DNA of 64,000 nt from Thermococcus cleftensis (GCF_000265525.1 NC_018015.1:1524322-1588321); one strand, 5' to 3'; shown: positions 43,020 through 53,325, counted from the stretch's first letter. Numbers and translations are program-made. Notes: generated by a model not told the origin, from the sequence alone.

Positions 43020-43710
43020 CCTTCATGACGTACTCTCCCCTCGCGTCTATTCCCGCGAAGTCCCGCCCATCGACTTCCAGAATGCTCCTGCCGACCTCTA
43101 TTATGGAGCTTCCTGAGCTGGACTCGTATTCCACCTTCTCGACTATCCCGTCCTTCACCTTCACCGTGAACCTCTCGCTCCCGTTCTCCCCGGTGAGCGT
43201 GAAGCTTTTCATTCCCGTGTTTAGACGGACGTACCTTACCACGTGGGCAAGAAGGGACGGCTCGAAGTTCCTGATTATAAAGTCCCTGGGTGATCCGAAG
43301 GCCCTCGCCGCTATGATGCCGTGGCTCTCGGCCATCTTCGCCAAACTGAGCCCCGCCCCTTCGGCGAGGTAGGCCAGCTTCTTGCCCAGCATTCTCTCCC
43401 CTGGAACGTCGGCGGAAGCTCTGGCCACAAGTTTTCCTTCAAGGGCGGCGAAGGAGAGTATGAGGAGCCCCCTGCTTCCCTTCATAACGTAGGTGACGTG
43501 GGGCTCGTTAAAGGTGAACTCGAGGACGCCCTCGAACTCGAACTTGAACAGAAACTTCCTGACCGAGAGTCTGGCTATGACTTTCTCGCCCATTCTAACG
43601 ACCTTGGCCTCGTACGGAAACGTTGGAAACACTCCCTCCGGCCTCGAGGCCACTCCCACGAGCGCCTCCCACCCGGCCGAGAAGGGCACCTCTGCCGTCC
43701 TTGACTCCAT
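43009..43710 (-). CDS. Hypothetical protein, SRPBCC-like N-terminal part
   Basis: A 233-residue soluble protein. The first 110 residues show alternating beta-strands then a long helix, with FEGVLEFTFNEPHVTYV and GKLVARASADVPG, a pattern that recalls the SRPBCC (START-like) ligand-binding fold, as in CoxG; this is a weak guess. The remainder is alpha-beta and unrecognised. ATG 43710 follows GGGTGTG. A TTTAAAAA box is found near 43757-43764. Confidence 0.55.
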   Translation of the reverse strand: MESRTAEVPFSAGWEALVGVASRPEGVFPTFPYEAKVVRMGEKVIARLSVRKFLFKFEFEGVLEFTFNEPHVTYVMKGSRGLLILSFAALEGKLVARASADVPGERMLGKKLAYLAEGAGLSLAKMAESHGIIAARAFGSPRDFIIRNFEPSLLAHVVRYVRLNTGMKSFTLTGENGSERFTVKVKDGIVEKVEYESSSGSSIIEVGRSILEVDGRDFAGIDARGEYVMKVRD

Positions 43711-43799
43711 GGGGCACACCCTTGTGCACTCGTCCCCGGAATGTACTCAAGCAGGTTTTTAAATTTGGCGATGGAAAACGATGAAAAACGGAGAAGGGC

Positions 43800-44858
<1,059 letters not shown>

Positions 44859-44890
44859 TTAGACAGTCATCATAATGGGCTTTTAAGGGT

Positions 44891-45034
44891 TTAGGTGAGC
44901 AAAAGTTCCTCAATGGTCATGCAGTCGTCGCACTTCCGCCGGAAGCCCTTGGCGATTGGTTATCCCGTCATTCCTGTCGTAAACCTCATTATCCTCCAAC
45001 TGGTAGATTGCCCAGTTCTGGATAAAGGGTGACG
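44891..45034 (-). pseudogene. Frameshifted gene remnant
   Basis: Two adjacent frames look coding. One reads FIQNWAIYQLEDNEVYDRND and is followed by unlikely sequence. The next frame, from about 44950, reads IAKGFRRKCDDCMTIEELLLT and ends at TAA 44891-44893. Joining them by one frame change gives a plausible C-terminus with a CxxC pair. The 5' part is cut off by the sfsA promoter region and no start codon is present. The parent family is not recognised. Confidence 0.4.
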
Positions 45035-45072
45035 GCCAAGATTTATATTTCCCGCACCCATAGAACACCCCC

Positions 45073-45783
45073 ATGAGGGAGGTCCTGCTGAAACTGAACG
45101 TCGTTCCCTGCGTCTTCCTCGAGAGGCTCAACCGCTTCGTGGCGCTGGTTGAGGTCAATGGAGAAATCAGAAAAGCCCTCGTAACCAACACCGGTCGTCT
45201 GGAGGAGTTCATGGTTCCCGGAAGGAGGGCTTTCTGCCTCCCGAAGAGCGGGGGCAAGACCGATTTCGTCCTGCTCGCTTTCGAGGACCTGGACGGAAAG
45301 GGAGCGGTGATAGACACGAGGACTCAGGCGAAGGCCTTCGAGAGGGCCGTTGAGCTCAACCTTATCCCCTGGCTGAGGGACTGCTCAATAAAAAGGAGGG
45401 AAGTCCGCGTTGGCAACTCGCGCCTCGACTACCTCTTTGACTGCCCTGAGGGGGAGGTATACGCCGAGATGAAGAGTGCCGTTCTCAGGGGCGGTGAGAG
45501 GGGCGAGTACGCGATGTACCCCGACTGCCCAAGCGTCAGGGGCCAGAAGCACGTCAGGGAGCTGATGGAGCTTTCAAGGGCGGGGAAAAAGGCGATGATT
45601 TTCTTCGTCGGAGCGATGCCCGGTGTAGAAAAGTTCAGGCCCTACGAGGGGGGCGACCCTGAGATAGCGAGGCTTTTGAAGAAAGCCAGCAAAGCGGGCG
45701 TTGAAATCCGGGCGCTCAGCATCTCCCTCCTGCCCGATGGGCGGGTCGTTCTTGAGAGGCCGAGCCTTGAGATCGACCTCTAA
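45073..45783 (+). CDS. sfsA: SfsA family protein
   Basis: A 236-residue protein of the SfsA family, named after maltose metabolism in E. coli and now thought to have an N-terminal OB-like nucleic-acid-binding part and a nuclease-like domain. NTGRLEEFMVPGR near 40-52, DTRTQAK near 80, and the acidic SRLDYLF...EMKSAVLRG block near 117-142, which resembles a restriction-endonuclease-like core, are visible. TTTATATT at 45042-45049 lies about 27 bases before ATG 45073, so the mRNA is probably leaderless. Confidence 0.9.
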   Translation: MREVLLKLNVVPCVFLERLNRFVALVEVNGEIRKALVTNTGRLEEFMVPGRRAFCLPKSGGKTDFVLLAFEDLDGKGAVIDTRTQAKAFERAVELNLIPWLRDCSIKRREVRVGNSRLDYLFDCPEGEVYAEMKSAVLRGGERGEYAMYPDCPSVRGQKHVRELMELSRAGKKAMIFFVGAMPGVEKFRPYEGGDPEIARLLKKASKAGVEIRALSISLLPDGRVVLERPSLEIDL

Positions 45784-47018
45784 ACCGCCGTTCTAGGCGT
45801 CTTGTACCACACCTTCTTGGCCTTTCTCGCCTCCCACAGACCGGCGAGGGAGATTAATATCCACATCTGAGAGTATGTGTAGTACATGAGCGGTGCGAGG
45901 AGCCAGCAGCCGATGCTCCTTATCTTTCCGTCGTAGAGACCAGCGAAAATCTCCAGCAGGAACGAAAGGTACACAAAGCTCAGGATAAGTCCCGTGAACC
46001 ACGTAACGTTTCCTGAAGCCATCATTAGTGCCACGAAGGCCACGTCCGCAACTATGACGGCTATCGCCAGGAGGTAGTACACCATCAGCGTGAGGAGCAG
46101 GTCAAAGCGCAGGCCCCAGCCCTTTATCTCGCGGAACCTCTTTACGTGCTCCCTCACGGTGTAGACGTTTCCGGCCGCCCAGCGGGTCCGTTGCCTGAAC
46201 CACACGCGCCAGCTCTCCGGCTCCTGCTCCCAGGTGACCGCGAGTGGGTTGTAGGCTATCCTCTTTCCCAGGGCTATTACCCTGAAGGAAAGCTCCAGGT
46301 CCTCCGCGAGGGCATTCTCGTCCCAGCCGCCCAGCTCTTCGAGCAGGTCCCTCCTTATTACGAAGTTCGTCCCAGGAAGTATGGCGGTTTTGTACAGCTT
46401 GCTCTTTCCGCTCTGGCCGGCCAGCTGGAAGTAGAGGTACTCCATGCATATGAAGCGCGTGAGTACGTTCCGGTTCCAGTTTATTGTTCGGACTTTTCCG
46501 GTTACTGCAGGCGTCTCGTCGCTCAGCATAGCCACCAGGCCCTTGAGCGCCCCCGGCTCCGGCCTGTTGTCGGCGTCATAGACCGCTATGACTTCTCCCC
46601 TCGCCAGTTTAAGGCCGTAGTTCAGAACGTAGCTCTTCCCCCTTCCGCCGCCCTCAACGCGGATCACCCTGATGAATGGGTGCTCCCTCGCCACCTCCTC
46701 CGCTATCCTCACAGTCTCGTCCGTGGAACCGTCGTCGAGCAGGAGGACCTCCAGTTTGTCCCTGGGATAGTCGAGGTTTGCCATCGCCAGGAGCGTGTCC
46801 CTTATCACCACGCCCTCGTTTCTCGCTGGAATGAGAACCGTAACAGATGGGAGATCCTTTGGAACGTCTGGGGGGTTGAACTTCGAATTGTACCTGAGAC
46901 CCTCGAGTGTCAGAACGATGTAGTAAGTGAAGATGGGGTATATCACGATGACAGTGAGTACCCACACGATCTCCAGGATTCCAAGCAACGGCTCCACTAG
47001 CCACCCAGAGACCTGCAC
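45780..47018 (-). CDS. Membrane glycosyltransferase family 2
   Basis: A 412-residue processive-type GT2 enzyme. A membrane helix (about 15-38) is followed by the GT-A domain with LIPARNEG near 62-69, DDGSTDE near 97, DADNRPEPG near 150 and EDLELSFR near 244; the QRTRW motif near 277 is the signature of cellulose/hyaluronan-synthase-like enzymes. Four to five C-terminal helices would form the export channel. It probably builds an exopolysaccharide or surface glycan. The start is GTG 47018 or the later GTG 46997. The stop overlaps sfsA by 4 bases. Confidence 0.88.
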   Translation of the reverse strand: MQVSGWLVEPLLGILEIVWVLTVIVIYPIFTYYIVLTLEGLRYNSKFNPPDVPKDLPSVTVLIPARNEGVVIRDTLLAMANLDYPRDKLEVLLLDDGSTDETVRIAEEVAREHPFIRVIRVEGGGRGKSYVLNYGLKLARGEVIAVYDADNRPEPGALKGLVAMLSDETPAVTGKVRTINWNRNVLTRFICMEYLYFQLAGQSGKSKLYKTAILPGTNFVIRRDLLEELGGWDENALAEDLELSFRVIALGKRIAYNPLAVTWEQEPESWRVWFRQRTRWAAGNVYTVREHVKRFREIKGWGLRFDLLLTLMVYYLLAIAVIVADVAFVALMMASGNVTWFTGLILSFVYLSFLLEIFAGLYDGKIRSIGCWLLAPLMYYTYSQMWILISLAGLWEARKAKKVWYKTPRTAV

Positions 47019-47113
47019 CGTTCTCCCCTAATAGTATTTGGGAGTTTGATCTTATAAGCCTCCCGATGGGAACCGTTTTAAGGTCGAGATGGTGAGAGTT
47101 TACGGTGATGGGT

Positions 47114-47992
47114 ATGGCGATAGTCGATGTTAGAATCCTCGTGGAAGGTGCGAGCGACGTTGAGGTCGTAAGCAAGGCCCTCCAGGGGCTGGCCCTGGGG
47201 AGCGAGTACAACATCACGATCTCCGCGATAATCCCAACGACTAACGTGGAGATAGCAAAGAGCGCGGCCGCCGGAGCCGATTTGCTCATCATAGCAACCG
47301 ACGCGGATAGGGTTGGAAGGGACCTCGCCGAGAGGCTCTACGGCGAGCTGAGCGAGATGGTTGGCCATGTCGAGAGAATGAAGCTTCCCCTCGGCCACGA
47401 TCTGGAGCACGTTGATGTGGAGCTTGTGAAGAAGGAGCTCAAGAACACACTCGTCAGGGCGGGACTGAAGAGTCTTCAGGTACTCCCCGAGTACATGGCC
47501 CTCAGGAACCAGCTTCTTGACCTCAAGGGGCGCTATGATGGACTTGCCGAGGAGTACAGGAGGCTCAAGGAGGAGCACGAGAATCTGATTCAGACCAACG
47601 AGGAGCTGAGGGCCGAGAACGAGAGGCTCAGGGAGGAGAACGAGAGTCTTAAGGCCCTCCTGGAGAACAGCAGAAACGTCTACCGTATCGACGAGGCCTG
47701 GAAGTCCCTCTTCCCGGCCGAGCCGGTTCCAGACGAGGCATACATTGGAAGGGCCGTCGAGAAGCTCGGTCTGGCCGGCAAGGTCATAGTCGGCCAGGGG
47801 TACATCTTCGCCGAGGACAGAAACCTGGTGGACGAGCTCCTTAGGACGGTCTACCTTAGCCTCAGCATAGCGGAAGAGCCGGAGCCTCCAAGACCTGAAC
47901 AGCCGACGTCGGAGGTTGAGGAGGATCTGGAAGTCATTGAAAGTACTGAGGTCAAGCCCGAAGATCTGGAGAATCTCCTGAAGGGCCAGTAA
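47114..47992 (+). CDS. Toprim-domain protein with coiled coil
   Basis: A 292-residue protein. The N-terminal Toprim domain has the catalytic-type Glu in [10 protein letters not shown] (residues 8-17) and the Asp pair in [10 protein letters not shown] near 60-69. A coiled coil follows (about 145-190), then an alpha-beta segment and an acidic tail. Toprim domains occur in primases, topoisomerases and OLD nucleases; the coiled coil and lack of other domains leave its role open. ATG 47114 behind GGTGATGGG. xerA starts 1 base after its stop, so the two are cotranscribed. Confidence 0.8.
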   Translation: MAIVDVRILVEGASDVEVVSKALQGLALGSEYNITISAIIPTTNVEIAKSAAAGADLLIIATDADRVGRDLAERLYGELSEMVGHVERMKLPLGHDLEHVDVELVKKELKNTLVRAGLKSLQVLPEYMALRNQLLDLKGRYDGLAEEYRRLKEEHENLIQTNEELRAENERLREENESLKALLENSRNVYRIDEAWKSLFPAEPVPDEAYIGRAVEKLGLAGKVIVGQGYIFAEDRNLVDELLRTVYLSLSIAEEPEPPRPEQPTSEVEEDLEVIESTEVKPEDLENLLKGQ

Positions 47993-47993
47993 A

Positions 47994-48836
47994 ATGGAAG
48001 CCCAGGAAATCATAGAGGAGTTCGAGACCTACCTGGACCTCGAGGGCAAGAGCCCTAACACGATTAGAATGTACTCCTATTACGTGCGGCGCTATCTCGA
48101 GTGGGGCGGGAGGCTAAACGCCCGCTCCGCCCTCCGTTTTCTGGCCAGGCTCAGGAGGGAGGGGTACTCTAGCAGGAGCCTAAACCTCGTCGTCCAGGCC
48201 CTCCGGTCCTACTTCCGCTTTGAGGGTTACGAAGAGGAGGCCGAGAAGCTCAAGCCGCCGAAGGTGCCGAAGAGTCTGCCGAAGGCCCTAACGCGTGAGG
48301 AGGTCAAGAGACTCCTCTCGGTGATTCCGCCGACGAGGAGACGTGACAGGCTTATCGTTCTCCTCCTCTACGGTGCCGGGCTGAGGGTAAGCGAGCTCTG
48401 CAACCTCAAAAAGGGCGATATCGACCTCGACAGGGGTCTCATAGTCGTCCGCGGCGGGAAGGGCGCTAAGGACAGGGTCGTCCCGATTCCCGAGTTCCTG
48501 GTCGGAGAGATAAGGGCATACATTGAAACCCGGGAAGACGACAGCGAGTACCTCCTGGTCGAGGAGAGGAGGAGGGAAAAGGACAGGCTCTCCCCCAAGA
48601 CCGTCTGGTACCTTCTTAAGAAGTACGGGGCGAGGGCCGGGATTGAGGTAACCCCCCACAAGCTTCGCCACAGCTTCGCCACCCACATGCTCGAGCGGGG
48701 TGTGGACATAAGGGCCATTCAAGAGTTACTCGGCCACTCCAACCTCTCGACAACCCAGATTTACACCAAGGTCACCGTGGAACACCTCAGGAGGGCCCAG
48801 GAGAAGGCTGGCCTCATGGAGGGATTGGTTGAGTAG
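47994..48836 (+). CDS. xerA: Tyrosine recombinase XerA
   Basis: A 280-residue site-specific recombinase. In Pyrococcus abyssi the homologue resolves chromosome dimers at dif. The catalytic set is complete: Arg131 (GAGLRVSEL), Lys156, His222 and Arg225 (HKLRH), His248 (LLGHS) and Tyr257 (QIYTKV). An N-terminal SAM-like core-binding domain fills residues 1-95. It is paired with the Toprim gene; with smc/scpA it makes up the chromosome segregation set. No phage genes are nearby. Confidence 0.95.
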   Translation: MEAQEIIEEFETYLDLEGKSPNTIRMYSYYVRRYLEWGGRLNARSALRFLARLRREGYSSRSLNLVVQALRSYFRFEGYEEEAEKLKPPKVPKSLPKALTREEVKRLLSVIPPTRRRDRLIVLLLYGAGLRVSELCNLKKGDIDLDRGLIVVRGGKGAKDRVVPIPEFLVGEIRAYIETREDDSEYLLVEERRREKDRLSPKTVWYLLKKYGARAGIEVTPHKLRHSFATHMLERGVDIRAIQELLGHSNLSTTQIYTKVTVEHLRRAQEKAGLMEGLVE

Positions 48837-48840
48837 AAAC

Positions 48841-48873
48841 GGTACACCATACCGTATTTGGTACGCTACACCG
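48841..48873. repeat. Tandem 14-base direct repeat downstream of xerA
   Basis: GGTACACCATACCG at 48841-48854 and GGTACGCTACACCG at 48860-48873 match at 11 of 14 positions. The first is itself an interrupted palindrome (CGGTA...TACCG counting the preceding base). They lie between the convergent xerA and pfkC stops. A transcription end structure or a protein-binding site is possible. Confidence 0.35.
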
Positions 48874-48907
48874 CACCAATCTCAACTGGAGAAACGGAGA
48901 AAAAACC

Positions 48908-50287
48908 TCAGAGCGCCTCCTTCTTCTTCAGCAGCGCTAGATAGCTCGTGAATGCCCCTGCGGAGATGGTATCGCCCAGACCGACCGTTGAGACCGGGTT
49001 CTTGACGAGCCTCGTGGGGATTATGACGACCTTGTACTCCCTCGTGCGGAGCCTCCTCTTCGCCTCCTCGAAGCGCAGTTTGACGTACTCCCCGCGCTCG
49101 TTGTACGGCACTTCAGTGCCCACCTTGAAGTCCTCGGGCGAGCGGATTTCCCCAAGGGAGGCCCTAGCGGCTGCTAGAGTGGTGGCGAGCTCAAGACTGT
49201 TCCTGAGTTCCTCCTCGCTCAGCGGGTTGTCCGCGTGGGTGATGTACATCAGGTAGTAGATCGTGTGTATTTGCAGAACCTCAAGGTTCATCTCGTCGAT
49301 GAGTATCTTCCCCCCGAGGACGGTGTCCTCGATGCGGTTGTAGGTGAATATCCGATCGGCGAGCTTGGAGTAGCCGAGGGCGTTGAGGACGTGGGCTATC
49401 TCGGCCTCGTCCATGCCAACGCTGTCAACCAGGGGGAAGAGGTTGTAGATGACCTTCTTCCTGAGCTCGCGGTTCTGTATCGAGGCAAACTCCAGGTGAA
49501 CCTTGACGTCCTTCTCCCGCTTGAGCAGGAGTATGTCCCTCTTCGCCTCCCTGAGGTAGTGGTTGGCGTCCTTGCCGTCCGAATAGCGGAGCTTTATGCC
49601 CTGGTAACCTGAAAGGATCGCCCCGTCAACCTGGAGGCCTATCTCCGGCAGGAACGGCTTCAGCTCGGGCTCGGTGTATATCCTTATGCTCTCGAACCTC
49701 GCCGAGACTATGAACCTGCCAGAGAAGGGAACCGTTATCGTCTCCTCTCCGAGTCTGAACCTCGTCCCGGCGCGGAATTCAAAAATGCGGTTCACCTTGA
49801 TAGGGTCGTTCTCGCGGTAGGCCTCGCGTGGGTGCCTGAAGGTCAGCCTCCCGTCCTCAACCACCGGATAGAGAAGGTTCGGCCCCTCCACGAACATCTC
49901 GGCCTGCTTCCTCGCGAGGTGGGGGGTGTAGACTATCACCCTCCTGAAATCTAGGCTGGCCAGGAGGTTCGCTATTATCCCCGCCTGGCCGCCCATTCTC
50001 TCGACGTCGTACTTGAAGTGGGAATCAAACCAGGAATGGAGCTCCTCGTTCACGAGCGGGACCGCCATCGGCTTACCAGTCTTCAGCGCGTGCACCAGCC
50101 TCGCCACGAAGTCGAGGGGCTCGTTTATCTCCCTCGGGTACTCCTCCATTCTCCTTCTCACGTTCTCGGCCCCGAGCTCGTCTATCAGCCCCTGCACCGT
50201 CTCTCCCGTCAGGTAGGTTATCGCGTCCACGTTCGTGTTGTAGGCGGTGTAGATTGAAAGCTTCCTCGCCTCCTCCAGGAGCCCCAT
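48908..50287 (-). CDS. pfkC: ADP-dependent phosphofructokinase
   Basis: A 459-residue ribokinase-fold kinase that uses ADP to phosphorylate fructose-6-phosphate in the modified Embden-Meyerhof pathway. The sequence closely follows Pyrococcus ADP-PFK: IYTAYNTNVDAI near the start, EYPREINEPLDFVARLVHAL, GGQAGI near 98, and the catalytic STVGLGDTISAGAF near the C-terminus with its Asp base. ATG 50287 follows GGGTGAT. A Thermococcales glycolytic motif covers the leader (next entry), so expression should follow sugar supply. Confidence 0.95.
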   Translation of the reverse strand: MGLLEEARKLSIYTAYNTNVDAITYLTGETVQGLIDELGAENVRRRMEEYPREINEPLDFVARLVHALKTGKPMAVPLVNEELHSWFDSHFKYDVERMGGQAGIIANLLASLDFRRVIVYTPHLARKQAEMFVEGPNLLYPVVEDGRLTFRHPREAYRENDPIKVNRIFEFRAGTRFRLGEETITVPFSGRFIVSARFESIRIYTEPELKPFLPEIGLQVDGAILSGYQGIKLRYSDGKDANHYLREAKRDILLLKREKDVKVHLEFASIQNRELRKKVIYNLFPLVDSVGMDEAEIAHVLNALGYSKLADRIFTYNRIEDTVLGGKILIDEMNLEVLQIHTIYYLMYITHADNPLSEEELRNSLELATTLAAARASLGEIRSPEDFKVGTEVPYNERGEYVKLRFEEAKRRLRTREYKVVIIPTRLVKNPVSTVGLGDTISAGAFTSYLALLKKKEAL

Positions 50288-50290
50288 ATG

Positions 50291-50307
50291 TATCACCCTC
50301 AGTGACT
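50291..50307. promoter_or_regulatory. Thermococcales glycolytic motif (TGM) in the pfkC leader
   Basis: TATCAC-N5-GTGACT matches 10 of 12 defined bases of TATCAC-N5-GTGATA, the site bound by Tgr / TrmBL1. It lies between a TTTTAAGA promoter element (minus strand, about 50331-50338) and the start codon, downstream of the predicted start site and over the ribosome site. In Thermococcus that placement goes with repression in the absence of sugar, as expected for a glycolytic gene. Confidence 0.65.
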
Positions 50308-50376
50308 AACACCCAAGAAATGAGCGGGGAGTCTTAAAAGGGTTTCGGAGGGCAAGGGCAGAAAAATGTTGAGGGA

Positions 50377-51090
50377 TCAGAACTCCGTGAAGAGCCGTCC
50401 GAGGTAGGGAATCTTCTCCATCACGTCCATCTGCCTCAGTGCGAGCCACAGCGAGGCCTGGTTGCTGGTAACGACCGGGACTCCTAGGTCCTCCTCCAGC
50501 GTTTCGATTATCTCGAAGGTCCTGAGGTTGGTGCAGCTTATGAAAACCGCGTCCGCCTCGTCGAGGAAGCTCGCCTTTGCCAGGCGGTATGCCTCGTAGG
50601 GCTCGAGCTTCCCTATAGCCTGGTTGTCCTCCAGGCCGAGCCCCCTTATGTCTAGGACCTCGAAGTCGTTGGCCTCGAGGAACTCCCTCTCCCTCTGGTT
50701 TATCTCGTCGGTGTAGGGCGTGACGACCAGAACCGACTGGGCGTCCAGTATCTTCAGCGCCTCCACGACGGCGGTGCTCGTGCTCACGACCGGGACGTTC
50801 ACCTCTTCCTCTATTTGCGCCTCCAGTTCTTTCTCGTAGTCCTTTCCGCCTATGAACGAACCGCTCGTGCAACCGTAGAGGATCAGCTCAACCCCCGCAT
50901 CGCGGAGGAGCTTGGCGCTCTCGACCGCCAGGGCGTTCATCTTTATAAGCTCCTCTTCGGTGACGTTCCTGAGAGGAACCCTCGCGGTGTGGAGCGAAAC
51001 GCCCTCGGGAAGGACTGAATGAAGTTCCATCTCCATGGTCGTGTTAGATGACGGGACGATAAGGCCAAGTCTTCCTCTCCAGCCGTACAT
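50377..51090 (-). CDS. Maleate isomerase / Asp-Glu racemase superfamily enzyme
   Basis: A 237-residue protein of the maleate cis-trans isomerase / arylmalonate decarboxylase group. Two cysteines in the expected places, Cys74 in YGCTSGS and Cys186 in ISCTNLRT, would be the catalytic pair. The N-terminal LGLIVPSSNTTME motif is typical. The exact substrate (maleate, hydantoin or others) is open. Start ATG 51090 behind GGTGA; a GTG at 51102 is an alternative. Confidence 0.82.
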   Translation of the reverse strand: MYGWRGRLGLIVPSSNTTMEMELHSVLPEGVSLHTARVPLRNVTEEELIKMNALAVESAKLLRDAGVELILYGCTSGSFIGGKDYEKELEAQIEEEVNVPVVSTSTAVVEALKILDAQSVLVVTPYTDEINQREREFLEANDFEVLDIRGLGLEDNQAIGKLEPYEAYRLAKASFLDEADAVFISCTNLRTFEIIETLEEDLGVPVVTSNQASLWLALRQMDVMEKIPYLGRLFTEF

Positions 51091-51188
51091 GCAAACTTTC
51101 ACCTTTCCCCTTTACTCGGCCGTTCTCTTAAACCTTTGGTTCCGGAAAGGTTGATTAAGGTCCTCGGGAATCCTAAGTGGGTGGTAGC

Positions 51189-51797
51189 GTGGAGCTGAAG
51201 GAGGCGATAAGGCTAAGAACATCGGTGAGGTACTTCGAGGATATGGACGTTCCCGAGGAGCACGTGAAGGCCCTAATAGAGGCTGCCATAAGGGCGCCAA
51301 CGGCCAGCGGCCTGGAGAACTGGCTCTTCGTGGTCTTCCGGAGCGAAGGGGCGAGGGAAAGGCTCTACTCCCTGATAGCTGAGGGAATGGAAGCCTACTA
51401 CAGGGCGGTGAAGCTTTCCGAGGAGAAGATAGAGAAGCTCAGGCGGAGAATGTACGAGGAGGGAATGTACAGGGCGCCGGTTTACATCGCGGTGTTCATC
51501 GACAGGGGGACCCGCTTCCTTCCCGGGAAGGAGTTCGACGAGCTCGAGTTCATATGGAGCGTTGAGAGCGCCGCGATGGCCATTCAGAACCTCATGCTCA
51601 AGGCCGTTGAGCTGGGCCTCGGGACTGTCTACATCGGGGTAACAAACTTCCGGGGGATAGAGGAGAAGGTTAGAGAGCTCGCAGGCCTCGACGAGAACCA
51701 CTACCTCGTTGGCCTCGTTCCTGTGGGCTATCCAAGGGGTGAGGTGCGACCCAGGAAGAGGAGGAAAAAGCTGGGGGACGTCGTTAAGTTTGTCTGA
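51189..51797 (+). CDS. Nitroreductase-family flavoprotein
   Basis: A 202-residue FMN-binding oxidoreductase: RTSVRYFEDMDVP with the FMN-phosphate Arg residues near 9-20, AAIRAPTASGLENWLFVV near 34-51, SAAMAIQNLMLKAVELGLGT near 121-140, and a KRRKKLGDVV tail with basic residues. NAD(P)H-dependent reduction of quinones, nitro compounds or flavins is the family activity; substrate unknown. The start is GTG 51189 after GGGTGGT rather than the ATG-less frame at 51177. Confidence 0.88.
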   Translation: MELKEAIRLRTSVRYFEDMDVPEEHVKALIEAAIRAPTASGLENWLFVVFRSEGARERLYSLIAEGMEAYYRAVKLSEEKIEKLRRRMYEEGMYRAPVYIAVFIDRGTRFLPGKEFDELEFIWSVESAAMAIQNLMLKAVELGLGTVYIGVTNFRGIEEKVRELAGLDENHYLVGLVPVGYPRGEVRPRKRRKKLGDVVKFV

Positions 51798-51841
51798 GTT
51801 ACCTTTTTATTACCCTGCCACCACTGACCTTTGGTGGGAAG

Positions 51842-52168
51842 ATGATAGAGTTCGTTATCCTGCTCGGTGTCATCGGCGGCTGGATAATAGTCGCCTCCAC
51901 GCTCTTCATGATGCTTGCTCTGGGTCAGACTTGGGGCCTGGTTGGAGTGGCCCTGCTCGTAGGATTCATACTAATTAACCACTCCCTCAAGAGAAAGTAC
52001 ATGCGAACCATAGTGGACGCAACGCCCCGAGCAAAGGCCATAGCGGCCCACATATTCGAGATGAACGAGCTTATTCTCCTCTCCTCCTATCTGGTTTCCC
52101 TGATCCTTTACGAGGGAATCCAGAAGTACGTGGAGATAATAATCAAGTTCCCGCATGCTCTGGGGTGA
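51842..52168 (+). CDS. Small membrane protein, hypothetical
   Basis: A 108-residue protein with three hydrophobic segments (about residues 4-22, 28-44 and 77-95) and a cytoplasmic basic loop (SLKRKYMRTIVDATPRAKA). No family recognised. ATG 51842 follows GGTGGGAAG. The ThiI gene starts 5 bases after its stop and could be read from the same mRNA. Confidence 0.6.
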   Translation: MIEFVILLGVIGGWIIVASTLFMMLALGQTWGLVGVALLVGFILINHSLKRKYMRTIVDATPRAKAIAAHIFEMNELILLSSYLVSLILYEGIQKYVEIIIKFPHALG

Positions 52169-52172
52169 TTCC

Positions 52173-53315
52173 ATGAACGTGATCATAGTCCGCTACGGCG
52201 AGATTGGAACCAAGTCAAGGCAGACGAGGAGATGGTTCGAGAACATACTCATGAACAACATACGCGAAGCTTTAGTCAGTGAGGGGGTAGAGTTCAAGAA
52301 GGTTGAGGCCAAGCACGGGCGCGTTCTCGTGAGGACGAACAAAGCCAAAGAAGCCGTCGAGGTTCTCACGCGCGTCTTCGGCATAGTTTCGCTCTCGCCG
52401 GCGATGGAGGTCGATGCGAACCTCGATAAGATCAACAGAACAGCTTTAAAGCTCTTCAGGAGGAAGAAGCGCGAGCTGGGCCTTGAGAGGCCCCGCTTTA
52501 GGGTCACCGCCAGGAGAATAACCAAGGAGTTCCCGCTCAAGAGCCCCGAGATACAGGCCAAGGTCGGCGAGTACATTCTTGAAAACGAGGAGAGCGAGGT
52601 TAATCTGCACGACTACGACATCGAGGTCGGCGTCGAGCTGATGGAGGGAAAAGCCTACGTCTTCGTGGACAAGGTTAAAGCCTGGGGAGGACTGCCGATA
52701 GGGACGCAGGGCAAAGTGGTGGCTCTGCTTAGCGGCGGTATAGACTCGCCGGTTGCGGCATTTCTCATGATGAAACGCGGCGTCGAGGTTATTCCGGTTC
52801 ACATCTACATGGGCGAGAAGACCCTTGAGAAGGTCCGGAGGATATGGAATCAGCTCAAGAAGTACCACTATGGAGGAAAGGGTGAGCTGATAGTTGTGAA
52901 GCCCAAGGAGCGCGAGAGAATCATCGAGAAGCTCCGCGAGCTTGGAAAGGAGAAGTACACCTGCGTCTTCTGCAAGTTCATGATGGTTAGGCACGCCGAT
53001 AAAATAGCGAAGGACTTCGGAGCTAAAGGCATCGTCATGGGCGACTCCCTCGGGCAGGTGGCTTCGCAGACCCTCGAGAACATGTACATTGTCAGCCAGG
53101 CGAGCGATTTGCCGATTTACCGCCCGCTCGTTGGCCTTGACAAGGAGGAGATAGTGAGCATAGCCAAGAGAATCGGCACCTTCGAGCTCTCAACCCTGCC
53201 TGAGGACGAGATACCCTTCATTCCAAAGCACCCGATAATCCGCGGTTCGTGGGAGGAGTTCAGGAAGATTTACAGAGCCATCTTTGGTGAAGACCCGGGG
53301 AAGGGGGAGTGCTGA
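52173..53315 (+). CDS. thiI: tRNA sulfurtransferase ThiI (4-thiouridine synthesis)
   Basis: A 380-residue ThiI without a rhodanese domain, as in other archaea. An N-terminal ferredoxin-like and THUMP region (about 1-165) binds tRNA, and the PP-loop SGGIDSP at 187-193 activates U8 with ATP. The CxxC pair Cys264/Cys267 (TCVFC) fits a catalytic disulphide or iron-sulphur ligand. It may also supply sulphur for thiamine. ATG 52173 behind GGGGTGATT. A separate minimal PP-loop homologue lies at 53916-54506. Confidence 0.93.
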   Translation: MNVIIVRYGEIGTKSRQTRRWFENILMNNIREALVSEGVEFKKVEAKHGRVLVRTNKAKEAVEVLTRVFGIVSLSPAMEVDANLDKINRTALKLFRRKKRELGLERPRFRVTARRITKEFPLKSPEIQAKVGEYILENEESEVNLHDYDIEVGVELMEGKAYVFVDKVKAWGGLPIGTQGKVVALLSGGIDSPVAAFLMMKRGVEVIPVHIYMGEKTLEKVRRIWNQLKKYHYGGKGELIVVKPKERERIIEKLRELGKEKYTCVFCKFMMVRHADKIAKDFGAKGIVMGDSLGQVASQTLENMYIVSQASDLPIYRPLVGLDKEEIVSIAKRIGTFELSTLPEDEIPFIPKHPIIRGSWEEFRKIYRAIFGEDPGKGEC

Positions 53316-53325
53316 GGGGGTTGTG

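Noticed and set aside
47994-48836. Integrase marking a prophage or integrated plasmid
   Set aside because: All XerA residues and its surroundings fit the chromosomal recombinase; no phage or plasmid genes or target duplication are seen.
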